DNA of 64,000 nt, from positions 34,281,029-34,345,028 of the forward strand of contig OX467083.1 in NCBI GenBank assembly GCA_950106755.1, written 5' to 3'. Source of the DNA: Climacium dendroides. Taxonomy: Eukaryota; Streptophyta; Bryopsida; Hypnales; Climaciaceae. A program made the translations under genes and the position numbers. Positions 1-9,942 of the stretch are shown here, piece after piece. Below the pieces are notes generated by a model. It ran no database searches and was not told the origin of the DNA. It saw nothing but the letters and a program-made list of their open reading frames with translations. Numbering within the stretch: position 1 is the stretch's first letter; every line of letters starts with the position of its first letter.

Positions 1-110
1 TGGTTAAATTTCATTACCACCAACTCTTTGCAAATGGCTGATTTTTAGTTTAAAAAATTTTCATTTCCTATTTTTTACAAATTAAAATGTGAAAACACCT
101 ATTTTCATGA
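1..110. repeat. Fragment related to the foldback-element arm at about 53 kb
   Basis: The first bases (a TTCATTACC motif, then CAAATGG and TTTTTAGTTT) follow the same order as the segment at about 53030-53130 inside the large foldback element. That segment has TGTCATTACC, ACAAATGGTC and TTTTTAGTTTT. The match is diverged and cut by the window edge. It was judged by eye only, so this is a likely dispersed-repeat fragment rather than a proven one. Confidence 0.35.
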
Positions 111-784
111 GATTTTGCATTTTTCTAATTCTCCTACTTAAAGAATTTTTCTATGCTTTTCCTTCCTACGGTTCCTTCTTCTTAAAGGATTGAGTATATA
201 TTAAACATATTTTTTATATTTTCTTAAAATTATTTTTCAAATTATAAAATACTCCTAAGAAAATCATGAATATTGTGCAAAATGCTACAAAAATAGCATG
301 GTGTTTTGTGCAGTGACCCTTTTATGCATAGCTACAGGGAATTACTTCAATCCAATACTGTATTAAATCAAATCGAGGGTCCTCCAATGACTCCTAGAGC
401 AACCCTATGAAGAATTTGTTTTTTTCTCTAATGACATGTAATAAATCAAATATTATCCAAAAATTCAACTAAAAAATGTACTATATAAAGTTAAATTTCA
501 AATTCAAAAAATATTTAAGATTAGGAAGTTAGGTGGACAAATTTTAGAGAGAGATAGAGGGTATATTTTAGTATCATGTTTATGAATTTTGTCTATAATA
601 TTAAAAAGAAACCTTCAAATCATAAATAGATTTTCAGAATTAGAATTTAACTTCATTTCCTACATTTTTTAGATGATTAAATTATAAAAAAAATCAAAAT
701 ACCATGCTTAATTGAGCTCCAAAATTTGCTAATTCTCAACTATTGCCTTAAATCGACATATCCATATGATTGGACTATTGTTGA

Positions 785-912
785 TTCTTGAATTCTTGAA
801 TTCTTGAATTCAAGAATTCAAGAAATCAAGAAATTCAAGAATTTTAGTGGCTTCTAGATCAAGAATTCAAGAATTCAATGATTTTTAAAGCTAGCAGCCA
901 CTAAAATTCTAT
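785..912. repeat. Foldback built from 9-bp GAATTC-containing repeats
   Basis: A short unit (ATTCTTGAA) is repeated three times and is followed by its reverse complement (TTCAAGAAT) several times, so the stretch can fold on itself. Farther out, TTTTAGTGGCTTCT near 842-855 is mirrored by AGCAGCCACTAAAATT near 892-907, giving a second nested stem. There is no coding potential. It could be a small foldback transposon or a locally expanded palindrome. Confidence 0.6.
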
Positions 913-1003
913 TTGAATTCATAGTTTGGGGCAAAAAACACTTAATTCTTGTCCCTTACTAAACTTTGAGGGACTTAAATGAACTTTTAGACATTAGAAA
1001 GTG

Positions 1004-1033
1004 AATTGTGAGCCACCATAGCGGCTCACAATT
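1004..1033. repeat. 11-bp perfect hairpin
   Basis: AATTGTGAGCC (1004-1014) and GGCTCACAATT (1023-1033) are exact reverse complements separated by an 8-nt loop. No gene is adjacent. This may be a transposon footprint or the tip of a MITE, and no function can be assigned. Confidence 0.5.
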
Positions 1034-2044
1034 AAGACTTATGACAAATACAATAAGTTAGGAGAAATGAAGAGTAACTATGATGAATAGAAAGATTTTT
1101 GCATTAGATCATAAAGTAAGGTTTTTCATTAAATAGCAATGAAGAAATTAGAATAATGATGTGAATTCTTAAAAAAATGCAAGTAGGTGAAAATAATGAG
1201 AAAATCCAAAGAAAAAACTAAAAAATTAAAAACAAAAAGGCATTAAGTAAAATATAAAATATATAAAATGAATTAAATTAGGCAAATGATAAAAATAAGA
1301 GGAGGTAGAAATCAACTACAATAAATAGAAATGAAAGTCAAAACTATGAAGAAATGGGGATGAAGACTAGGAGAGATGAAGATTAGGAAGAATGAAGATG
1401 AAGATTAGAAGAAACAAGATGAAGAAGTAGATGTAGGCATTGGGTAGATGGAAGAGAGGGTTTGTAAACCCTCTCTCCCTTTTTTTCTCCCTCTCTCTCA
1501 TTTTGTTGGTAGGCTCTCTAGCACTAGGATTTTGGTGGGAGGAAGAGAGTGAGGAGATAGATTGGAGGTGTGAGGAAGATGAGTTAGATGAGAGAGTAGC
1601 TCATTTGTTGAGTAGGTTCGTCTATGGAAAGAAACAATGGGTGAAGAGGGAAAAGAGTGTTGAGAAATGAGAAAAAAATGAATAGCCGCTGATGCCAATG
1701 GGAGCTGCCTACTTTGGAGAGCGATAACTTCTGGACAGTAGATTCAATGAGGCTAAAATTTAGAGGGGTGGTGGAACATGAATCTAGCTTTTCAAAAAGT
1801 TTAGGCTCAATGGATTTCAAACAAGAACAAAGACATGGCAAGCCATTTACTACTAGGGTGTTGGCTGCCAATGGTGTTTAAGACAACCAATTTCGGAGGG
1901 CTACATCTCATGAACAAAGAGGCTTATGGAGATGAATTTTGGAGGGATTATGGCTCTTAGAGTCAGATTTCTAAGAAGCCTAAACATGTCAAAAAGCGAC
2001 CAAGAATGAAGATACAATGACCAATTTACTCCAAGGGTGTTCGT
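1034..2044. other. Gene-free stretch with purine-rich microsatellite
   Basis: About 1310-1440 is a degenerate GATGAAGA/AGGAAGA purine tract on the plus strand. The rest is AT-rich sequence. The short open frame at 1440-1670 begins with TTG and has no recognisable domain. I see no gene here. Confidence 0.5.
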
Positions 2045-2500
2045 TGTAACGGACATGAGAGAAACAAAACAAGATAAGTTTTTAGGAACAAGATTGCTAT
2101 TAGAGTTAAGAGGAATACAAGGCTGGAACTCAAATCACAAGAATAACACTCAAGAGATGTGTTGTTAAGACTGAGGACTACCTCAGTCTCGACTCTTTAT
2201 ATACTACTATCTAAGAGGTTCTTCTAAAATTCTATGGAAAACTTTGGAGGTCTACGGAAACTTTCGAGGCAATAGACAATCTTTTAGAACACTATGGAAG
2301 CTTCTGGAACACTATGAAAGCTTCTGGAATACTATGAAATCTTCCAGAATACTATGAAAGCTTCCGGAACACTATAGAAGCTTCCGAAACACTATAGAAG
2401 TTTCTGGAAGATTTTGAAAGTTTTTGAAAGATTTTGAAAATTTCTAGAAGATACTAGAAGACCATGGAAAAGCCTAGAAGGTCCCAGAGTGTCCGTGACA
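2045..2500 (-). repeat. 3' LTR of a Ty3/gypsy-type retrotransposon, with internal 20-bp tandem repeats
   Basis: On the minus strand this 456-bp block begins TGTCACGGACA and ends TGTCCGTTACA. It therefore has the 5'-TG...CA-3' ends and short inverted termini usual for an LTR. A purine tract and a retroelement ORF lie immediately upstream in the same orientation. Positions about 2287-2426 hold roughly seven copies of a 20-bp unit (AACACTATGGAAGCTTCTGG and variants), inside the LTR. No matching 5' LTR was seen, so the element is probably truncated. Confidence 0.7.
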
Positions 2501-2515
2501 TCACCTCCTTCTCTA
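2501..2515 (-). other. Polypurine tract of the gypsy remnant
   Basis: Read on the minus strand, the bases directly before the LTR are AGAGAAGGAGGTGA. An uninterrupted purine run abutting the 3' LTR is the plus-strand primer site expected for an LTR retrotransposon. Its position fixes the LTR boundary at 2500. Confidence 0.6.
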
Positions 2516-2552
2516 GCGACGAGTTCCAAGAGGAGCTCGTGTGATGCATGCT

Positions 2553-2936
2553 TCATATCTGCAAGAAATTAAGAATACGAAGAAGAGTATCTGCAATATA
2601 TGTTGCTCTTTGCTCTGGTGGTAGAAGATGTACTGGTCCTTGGAGCCAACAATTGTGACCACGATCTCCTTCCATAGGACGAATTCTACGACAATAATGC
2701 TCAATGTTCAAACCTTCAAAATATTCTTGGAATGTTCTTTCTGAACCGTTAGATTCAAGACTTCCAATTTGCAACAATATTACCAAGGTTCGAGTATCGG
2801 GTTGAAGATTGTTCATCTATGTGAGGTCGCTTTCGTTGTGCCAAAGATCCACCTTCGTCTTCAAGTTGTGGTGTTGATGGAACTGAGAGTTGTAAAGGTC
2901 GATCTAGTAACCAACTGCTTTGAACCGTAAAAGTGA
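2553..2936 (-). pseudogene. Gypsy downstream ORF, C-terminal fragment
   Basis: The minus-strand frame ending at 2553 encodes a C-terminal domain with the pattern RPMEGDRGH, then WLQGPV, then a run ending in RILNFLQ. It matches the plus-strand fragment at 21422-21625 position by position (RPVEGSRGH, WLEGPV, RILKFLQ). The upstream part (to about 2936) carries a basic segment similar to the corresponding part of the other copy. At the second locus the domain follows a gypsy integrase, so I infer a retroelement ORF placed after pol. Its function is unknown. The fragment lacks pol and a clear start codon. Confidence 0.6.
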
Positions 2937-4700
2937 CATCTAGGATAAGTATATATTAAAATATCTTGCTTTTTAGATTTAAGAAATCTAGGATAAGTAT
3001 AGATTTTAGACCGCATGGTCTAAATCATTAAAAAAATCATCTAGCATTGGTGTAGATTTCAAACATCTAAGAATGCTATAGATTTTAAACATCTGGAAAA
3101 GTTTGTACATTTCAAACTGCCTACTCTGAAACTTAAAAACTGCCAAAGTAGTGGAATAGCACCATTTTAACAAAATTGCCCATTGTAATATTATAGTAAT
3201 TACATTAGGGCTATTTATAGGAACTATTTGAAGAACACACATTAGAAAAAATTTGGGTCCTCTAATGGTCCATTTGATTCTAGACTAATAATAAAACATA
3301 GTTGATTATATATACTTCAAAGAAAAAATTTGATTAAAATTTGACATGGCACTTTAGGTTTTTTGTAATGATTGGTTTATAGACCTTGGCTACCTTAGAC
3401 ATACAACAAAAGACAATGAATCTATGTCAATAATTATTCACATCAATAGCACTTGATAAATTGTGGATAAATTTTTTTTAACAATATCTATGTGCCATGT
3501 CTACTTCATAAAATGTTACAATTGAATTAGTCTAAATCAGGATTCTATTTTGATCCTATCATTTCACACCACACAAATGCATGAATCTCAACCATATATA
3601 GATCCGTTTGACTATATGAAAATGTGCAATTACAAAAAAAATTATAAATGAATGAATGAATTAAAAAAAAATTGGCCCATGTGATCTCTTGGTGTGCCAC
3701 TCATAGTTGGGGACTAAAAAATATTTCAAACTTTTTTTCCTCAAAAAAACAAAACAAAACTTTTTTTCCCCTAAATTTTCACGTCATCCAAAAGTCAACT
3801 GGCCCTTTACATGGGCCAGATTTTTTTGAATGCTCTATGTATAACACATTATTTTATTGTTGAACATGTTAATAGTCAGGTATGAGGAGCACCAATTTAT
3901 ATAAGTATATAACAAAACATCCTTGTGGACTAATTTCGTGTACAAATTTGTTCATCATAGACCCTATGCATGAAGGACTAATAAATGGGATTTTTGACTT
4001 CTAGACCCTTTTTAGTTCCAATAAATGTGGACACGAAAGTTCCAATAAATGGGATTTTTGACCTCGATTTGTTGAAGGATGTAATACATGAAAAAACATG
4101 GATTTAGAAGTGGAACTTTTGTGTCCACATCATTGAGCTGCAATGCCACATGTATATTTGTTACTCCTCTACCCTCAAATAATTCCATGGTATGAAAAAA
4201 CTAGTTGAAACAAGTTCAAATTTTGTCAAAAAAGCAATGGTACCATGGGCTTACAATATGTAGAGTGTGTACCATTACAGTATTGTATTGTGAGAAACTG
4301 TTATTTGCATATTCAATTTTCCTAGTGCAATTCCAGTGCTTATTTTAACTAGTTTGAATCTCAAACCAGGGAATTATTTTGGGGCAGAGGAGTAAGTTAT
4401 CACCTCCTACAATTCAACAGAGTTGGGATTTTGCCTGGAAATGGACTTGCCACTTAGTGAGAACAGGCCCTCACTCAGAAATAAGTTTTCACGAGAGTTT
4501 TCATTTAAACTCAAAAATCGAGAAGGACAATAAACCAAATCCGTCCAGAATTAGTGTGGCCCACAGCAATCGACATCAACTGCATTCCCCAAAGTTCTGG
4601 CCTCATCAAACCGTGACTTTTCTCGAATTCCCTGCAGTTGGTGCAAAAGGCTCGCCACTGGAACCTGCATTCAGATGATCAGATCTCATCATGACAGTCC
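2937..4700. other. AT-rich intergenic DNA, no gene seen
   Basis: This holds short A/T runs and a few degenerate copies of an ATCTAGGATAAGTATAGATTT-like motif (2938-3090). Open frames are short and look like chance. Confidence 0.45.
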
Positions 4701-5266
4701 AGGCATTGGTCCAAGCTCAGTCTGGAACTCTGCTTCAATGCCAGACTTCAAGGCTAAAAACTGAACAGATGGTCAGATGCACCCCCCCCGAAAGACGGAT
4801 GCAACCCCAACCTCAGAGATAAGATCGATGACTCATGTCTAGAAAAAGAGCACTCCCACCCTTTGGGGATCATCAATTCAGTCACATCCCCACATTCCGG
4901 GGATGCCGCGGAAGCAACGTAGTTTGGAGGCAGGGGCTCAGGGCAGGCGTCACAGTAGGATTTGCAGTCGCCAGGACGAGCACTGATCGACCTCCACTTG
5001 GAAGTGGTGGTGATCGCATCTTTCATTCGATCGATCGACCGGTAGCTGAAGTAGCCTACGTTGCGTAAAGTTTAGAGAGTTCTTCAGATTTGCGATTCTC
5101 TGTCGTTGATCGGGCTCATTTGATGGAGGGACCAGGGATGACAGTTACAGTCTGGTTACAACAAGCTTAGCGTGGACTGTTTGCGACCCCATTTGGGAGC
5201 TTTGATAGATCGATATCTCTCAGTTTTGATGATTTCAGTCTCTGGTTGTTGTTCCGGTTGTTGTGA
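4701..5266 (+). promoter_or_regulatory. Probable promoter and 5' UTR region of the DnaJ-8 gene
   Basis: GC content rises sharply compared with the upstream DNA, as usual close to plant genes. A palindromic run (TTCGATCGATCGACCGG) lies at about 5027-5043. I see no convincing TATA box, and the transcription start cannot be placed. The assignment rests on position alone. Confidence 0.35.
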
Positions 5267-6818
5267 TTGAGGCATTACGAGATGAGGAAGTTGTTGAGGG
5301 GAAGCCAGGTGAGCATCACCCGAGCGTTTTCGGACAGTAATGTGGAGCGTGTGTTTTTGCAAAGCTCCCTCCATGGCGATGGTGCGCGGAGTTTGAGCTG
5401 TGTGAGTCCCCCGCGGTCGTTCAGGCGGCTTCGGAGAGCGGGCGGTATTCGAGCATGTGAGTCTGTGGGCAGCCATGGCGATCCTTTTGCCACTCTAGGG
5501 CTCAATGCGGCCGCCTCCAAGCAGGACATCAAGCACGCGTACCGCAAACTGGCTCTGCAGGTGCTCATACAGCTGACCTGTCGCTTTTCCTCTTGATGTA
5601 TTCCCAATAATCAGTGATGCGAAGTGCGATTTCTTAGGGATACCGGCATTTGCTGAATATTGGCTATGTCGGGATTACAGCCAATTGCTAATACTGGAAC
5701 TAACGCCGGCCATGGCTGTGTACAGTACCATCCCGATGTTTGCAAGGGAGAGCACTGCATTCTGATGTTCAAACAAGTGAACAACGCCTACGAGGTACAT
5801 GCCCTCGCCTCTTTTCCCAAGTTTCCCAGTTTCGCACACGCATTCCTGAATCAGTGGCTAGCAAGGTACCGACGTACCGGCCTCTATTATGTGTAGATAC
5901 TGGGTGATCGGGTCCCCAGAGTTTTCAGTTTGGGGTTATCTGGAGTATTTGAAGTTGTCATCTTTGAAGGTTTGAGATCAAAGTAGGCTTCCAATTTTTT
6001 GCCCAATTTGAAGTCCCCGAAGTACTCTATAATTCGCATTCAAGCATTTGGGAGGTCAGTGGAAAGCTGTCCGTGGAGAGACAACTTTCAATCGATACAA
6101 ATTTGTCGAGAGCATATTTTTATCCGTATTTATGAATTTCTTACGCTATTCCGAAGTGAGAGGTTGCAGACCAATGTTAGTGACTGTAGACAATTCGATT
6201 ATGTTCAAAGATCAGTGGCTGTAGAGATTGAGCTAAGTCATGCTTATGGCACTTGCTAATGAGTTGAACCGAATGCATGATTATGTACATACCTTGTTCT
6301 TCGATTCAAGAGACACGGTCGCTACTAGTCTAGTTTTTAGATCCTCGACCTCGACCTTGGAAGGACGAAGAAATCATACACGAAATGGCCTCATGGTTTT
6401 AAAGCAGTTTTGAGTAGTTCGTATGGCTGAAACTATTAATTCTGAAGTTCATTAAGACATGCACCATTTTTAATTAAGACATGCACCATTCTTCACACCC
6501 TGTCTGTGATATAAACTTTGCCCTCACTGAAACTATACTTTGTACAATAAGAGCAATGAAAATGGTCGGTTTGAACCATGAATCTTTGGTATTGAATTCC
6601 GCATTGTTTGCCTGGTGCAGGTTGCTTTAGAAGTGGAAGAGCAAGAGACGGTGGCCGAGGTGAGAAGTGAGTCTTTGGATGGTTTTATGGGAGCCACCGA
6701 TGACGATTGGGAAGAGTGGGAGGAATGGATGGGTTGGGAAGGAGCTGGAACCACGGACTACTCTTCCCACGTCAACCCTTCCTACAGCTTTTAAAACCAT
6801 CTAGACTACTCGGATGAA
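5267..6818 (+). CDS. Chloroplast DnaJ-8-type J-protein
   Basis: Small plastid J-domain co-chaperone of the Arabidopsis DnaJ 8 (AtJ8) type, expected to stimulate stromal Hsp70. Exons are 5267-5560, 5726-5794 and 6621-6818; both introns (165 and 826 nt) are GT-AG in phase 0, giving 186 aa. ATG 5282 is an alternative in-frame start (181 aa). Residues 1 to about 70 are basic and Ser-rich, as in a transit peptide. The J domain starts at about residue 72, with HPD at 100-102 at the beginning of exon 2. The C-terminus carries the family hallmark: an acidic WEEW segment, then [10 protein letters not shown] and DYSSHVNP. The family match rests on that tail as well as on the J domain. The protein is not a type I or II DnaJ, since it has no G/F-rich or zinc-finger region. 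It converges with MurA. The exact start is uncertain. Confidence 0.93.
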
Positions 6819-7354
6819 ACTGTACATAAATCTGAATGTGCCGAAGTCACTTTTTTTATAGCATGGAAGGGGAATCCTTCATGCATGTCCCTTTTATGTA
6901 CAGTAACAGTACAGATTATCGCATCCTTGAAATGGAGATTAATCGAGAAGGCGCAGAGATTGCTTCGAAAGTTGTGCAGATGGACTTGATGTTCTTGTAT
7001 AGTCGATTACTGGTAATTGCAGACGTTTTGAAGTTGTTTTTAGTGAACTTCGCAGATTTTTTTTCGAAGCATTGTGTTGGGCATTTTGGTAGTTTTCTGT
7101 TTCAATAGGGATTAATCTATGTACTGTACTGTACAGCAGAAGGGGTGCTGCCTAAGATTTGTCTTTACTGATGGTTATGCAAGTGTTATATGGAGCATCA
7201 ATCCTGTTAAAACTTGTAATGAAACTAATCTACGACTGATTGTCCCAAAAGCTGAACTTTTCTTTGCACACAAGTTTCATGTTCTGTCTGTATTAATAGA
7301 CACTAGTGTGTGGCTATTCATGTTCTGTCTATATTAATAGACACTAGTTGACAG
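6819..7354 (+). other. Probable 3' UTR and flank of DnaJ-8
   Basis: Follows the DnaJ-8 stop. AATAGGGATT and AATAGACACT-type AT-rich signals are present, but no clean AATAAA could be singled out. A short ACACTAGT-containing segment (TATTAATAGACACTAGT) is duplicated at about 7293-7309 and 7331-7347. No gene is visible. Confidence 0.3.
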
Positions 7355-7900
7355 TCAAAACAAAAGTAAAAGTAATTTTCTAATTTTTTAGTTCTCAAAA
7401 TTTAATAACTTTCACACCATACGTTATTGCCGTTAAATTAAGCTGGTGCACCCCTCCTCACCAACGGCTTTCCGACAATATCAAGCACATGTGCCTATGT
7501 CATTGCCACAATCAAAACAAAAGTAAAACTAATTTTCTGATTTTTTTAGAATAAAAAATAACTAAAAAATTCATAACTTTTTTATTGTGAGTCAAAATGC
7601 CATGAAACCAAGCTTGTGCACCTCCTTGCTGAGAGCTTTCTGACAATACCAAGATTGTGACCAAAATATAAGAAAAAATAATTTTCTAATTTTTTAGAAT
7701 AAAAAATAACTAAAAAATGCACAACTTTCACACCGTAAGTCCAAACACCACCAAACCAAGCCAGTGCACCCCTCCTCGCCGAGGGCTTTCCGACAGTACC
7801 AAGCATGCAACCGGGGAAAGCATGCAACCGGGGATGCATGGTTTGGGAGATCTCAATGTGACAAACAAACAAACAAACAAAACAAACATCTTATCTTAAT
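7355..7900. repeat. Tandem array of a dispersed ~155-bp repeat (three diverged units)
   Basis: Three units begin near 7356, 7512 and 7665. Each has an AATTTTCTAATTTTTTAG-like AT block, then a CACACCATAAGTC-like stretch, then GTGCACCCCTCCTC and GGCTTTCCGACA. The array ends in a CAAACAAACAAA microsatellite (about 7861-7885). A related two-unit array is at 37290-37740. It is non-coding, and the short open frames across it are by-products. Confidence 0.65.
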
Positions 7901-8178
7901 AGAAGAGAGATTACCAAGACAACATGGATTATCAGGGAGCTTTACCAATATTTTCTTAAATCTAGTGTAAATCTCCCGTTGGAAATAAAATAAAAATTTA
8001 CCTTAGTGAATCAAGAGACTACCTTCTATATTTCTGTCCTACGCCCTCAGGACGTGGGTAGGATGTCCAGATGATGAACAATAAAAACCTTGAATGAGTG
8101 ATCCAGCTACTACAATGCTTTTAGGGTTTTATTTTTTCCTGTAAAGCCTAAATATGATCATGTAGTGGAACTCAACAC

Positions 8179-8768
8179 TTAACCCATACACGATGTGGAG
8201 GATGTTTTTTGGTTGATGAATGACAAAGAATCTTTTCATGTAGGATAGAAGTGCAACTATTCATCCTCCAAATTTTGTATGAAAAGGGAATGTCTTCTAT
8301 AATAGTTTGTCTTCTAATGAGTGCTTTTGCATTTTTTTAAACCAACAATTCACACTGTACCAAAATAGATGATTTCCATTGTGATCGGCTTGTCGTTTAA
8401 GGATTAAAGGTCTTGTGGGGATCGTACATATGACCCTATATTTTACTCTTAGAATATGAAATATGTACTAAAATATGGCAAGACAAACATCATTGGATTG
8501 AAAATTCAACAACTAACATTTTCATTTAGAGGTCAAATTTACACCTAAAAAGGACAAACAAGTGACCTTGGAAATCATCCCTTTTCATTGCCATTGAATC
8601 ATTGATTTAAGAAATAGCAAAAGCACTAATTGGAAGTCAAACTATCGTAGAAGACTTCCCCTTTTTACAACAAAATTTCAAGGATGAATAGTTGCATTTC
8701 TATCCTACTAGAAGGATTCCTTATCATCCATTAGACACCAAACATTCGTGTCAACATTTAAGGGTTAA
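8179..8768. mobile_element. TTAA-flanked foldback element, candidate non-autonomous piggyBac-like
   Basis: The block is bounded by TTAA at 8179-8182 and 8765-8768, and the outward-facing ends are CCC. The two halves are inverted copies. The left side at about 8210-8400 (GATGAATGACAAAGAATC, then GAAGTGCAACTATTCATCC) is mirrored at about 8590-8740. The first bases of the two ends match poorly, so the boundary is less secure than for the elements at 53 and 61 kb. No ORF is present. The same internal sequence recurs at about 44928-45127 and 61668-61832. Confidence 0.5.
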
Positions 8769-9942
8769 TGTCTAAACCTCATAATATTCAAATATAGTAC
8801 CATACATGTCCATATTGCAACTTCTAAGGCATGTAGAGGTGCAATGATGATCTACATTGGAAGTGCCATGTATCATTGAATTTGGCTAAGCATAAGTACA
8901 AAAACAAAAAACAAAAAACACCATGTTGCAATCCAATTGGGCTTCTCAAACCCTCAAACCCTAAACATCCTTCACTTTGTATGTTCCATTTTGCCATTTT
9001 ACATGAATGAGATTTTCTATATTTATTTTCAAAGATGAAGTCTTCTATATGTATAAAATTATAGTGTTGTTTTCCTGAAGATTTGAAATCACTGTGAATT
9101 TTTGAAGAAAAAGTGAAAAAAAAGAAAAAAGAAAAACACCCACAAAACTGTTCATGGCATAAAAAAAATCCAACAATTCTGATATCCTTCACCTTTGCTA
9201 TTTCTTATAAACCAAATGCGATCTCCTAGGCCGCATATTATACATTGCGGGACTAACTCATTGAGATAATCAATAACTTACATCTTCTCCAAGGTGACAA
9301 AGTAATTCCAGTTCACAAAGTCCATGAAACACAAGCAATCATGTCAGAGCAACACTCAACATTTTAGCAGTGGCAACGCCCTGCGTGATTCACGACTGGC
9401 AAACGAACACGAAATGCTTGCGGCAAGCACTTGAATATATTACTCGACACAAAATTGCTAAGTGTACAAATAGCTGATGTTTGGATCAGTCACCCAACAT
9501 CAACACATGGAACGTGTTTCTCGCACCTTCAAATGGTTTCACATTGTCATCAAGGGATTCTACAAAGACTCTAAAAAAACAATGAAGAATGACTCAATGT
9601 CATAAATTGAATCAGACCAAACTAAACCGTCACAGGCACTGTGTGAACTATCTAAAAATGGGCAATGAATCCGCAGGCTTTAATGCTGAATGTGATTGTC
9701 AGTCTCCAATCGATGTTCTGTAAGCAATCCAAACAGTGAACAAGATGTCGACTGCAAAAAGGAAAGCGGCAAATCATCTGACAATGGACATTCTGACCAA
9801 AGAAGGTAAAAGTCCACTGTTAGAAGTGATGTTACCCAATTTCAGAGGACTCCAGCCTCTTCCTTGTGATGAGATCAACAATCCTTGGAATGGTTGGCTG
9901 TTGACTACCACAAAGTAAATTCACATATAACCCAGCAAAGGG
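8769..9942. other. Intergenic region and probable 3' UTR of MurA
   Basis: The left part is AT-rich repeat DNA. From about 9290 the sequence is less AT-biased and probably contains the MurA 3' untranslated region (minus strand). The 60-codon plus-strand frame at 9736-9918 has no recognisable domain and is not called. Confidence 0.35.

Noticed and set aside
1004..1033. Hairpin resembling a bacterial lac operator half-site (AATTGTGAGC)
   Set aside because: The match covers only one half, and the context is plant repeat DNA. Coincidence, not vector.
1440..1670. 76-codon frame with a hydrophobic N-terminal stretch
   Set aside because: Starts at TTG, lies in a purine-rich or low-complexity stretch and has no homolog that I recognise. 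The signal-like segment comes from CTCTCCCTCTTTT sequence.
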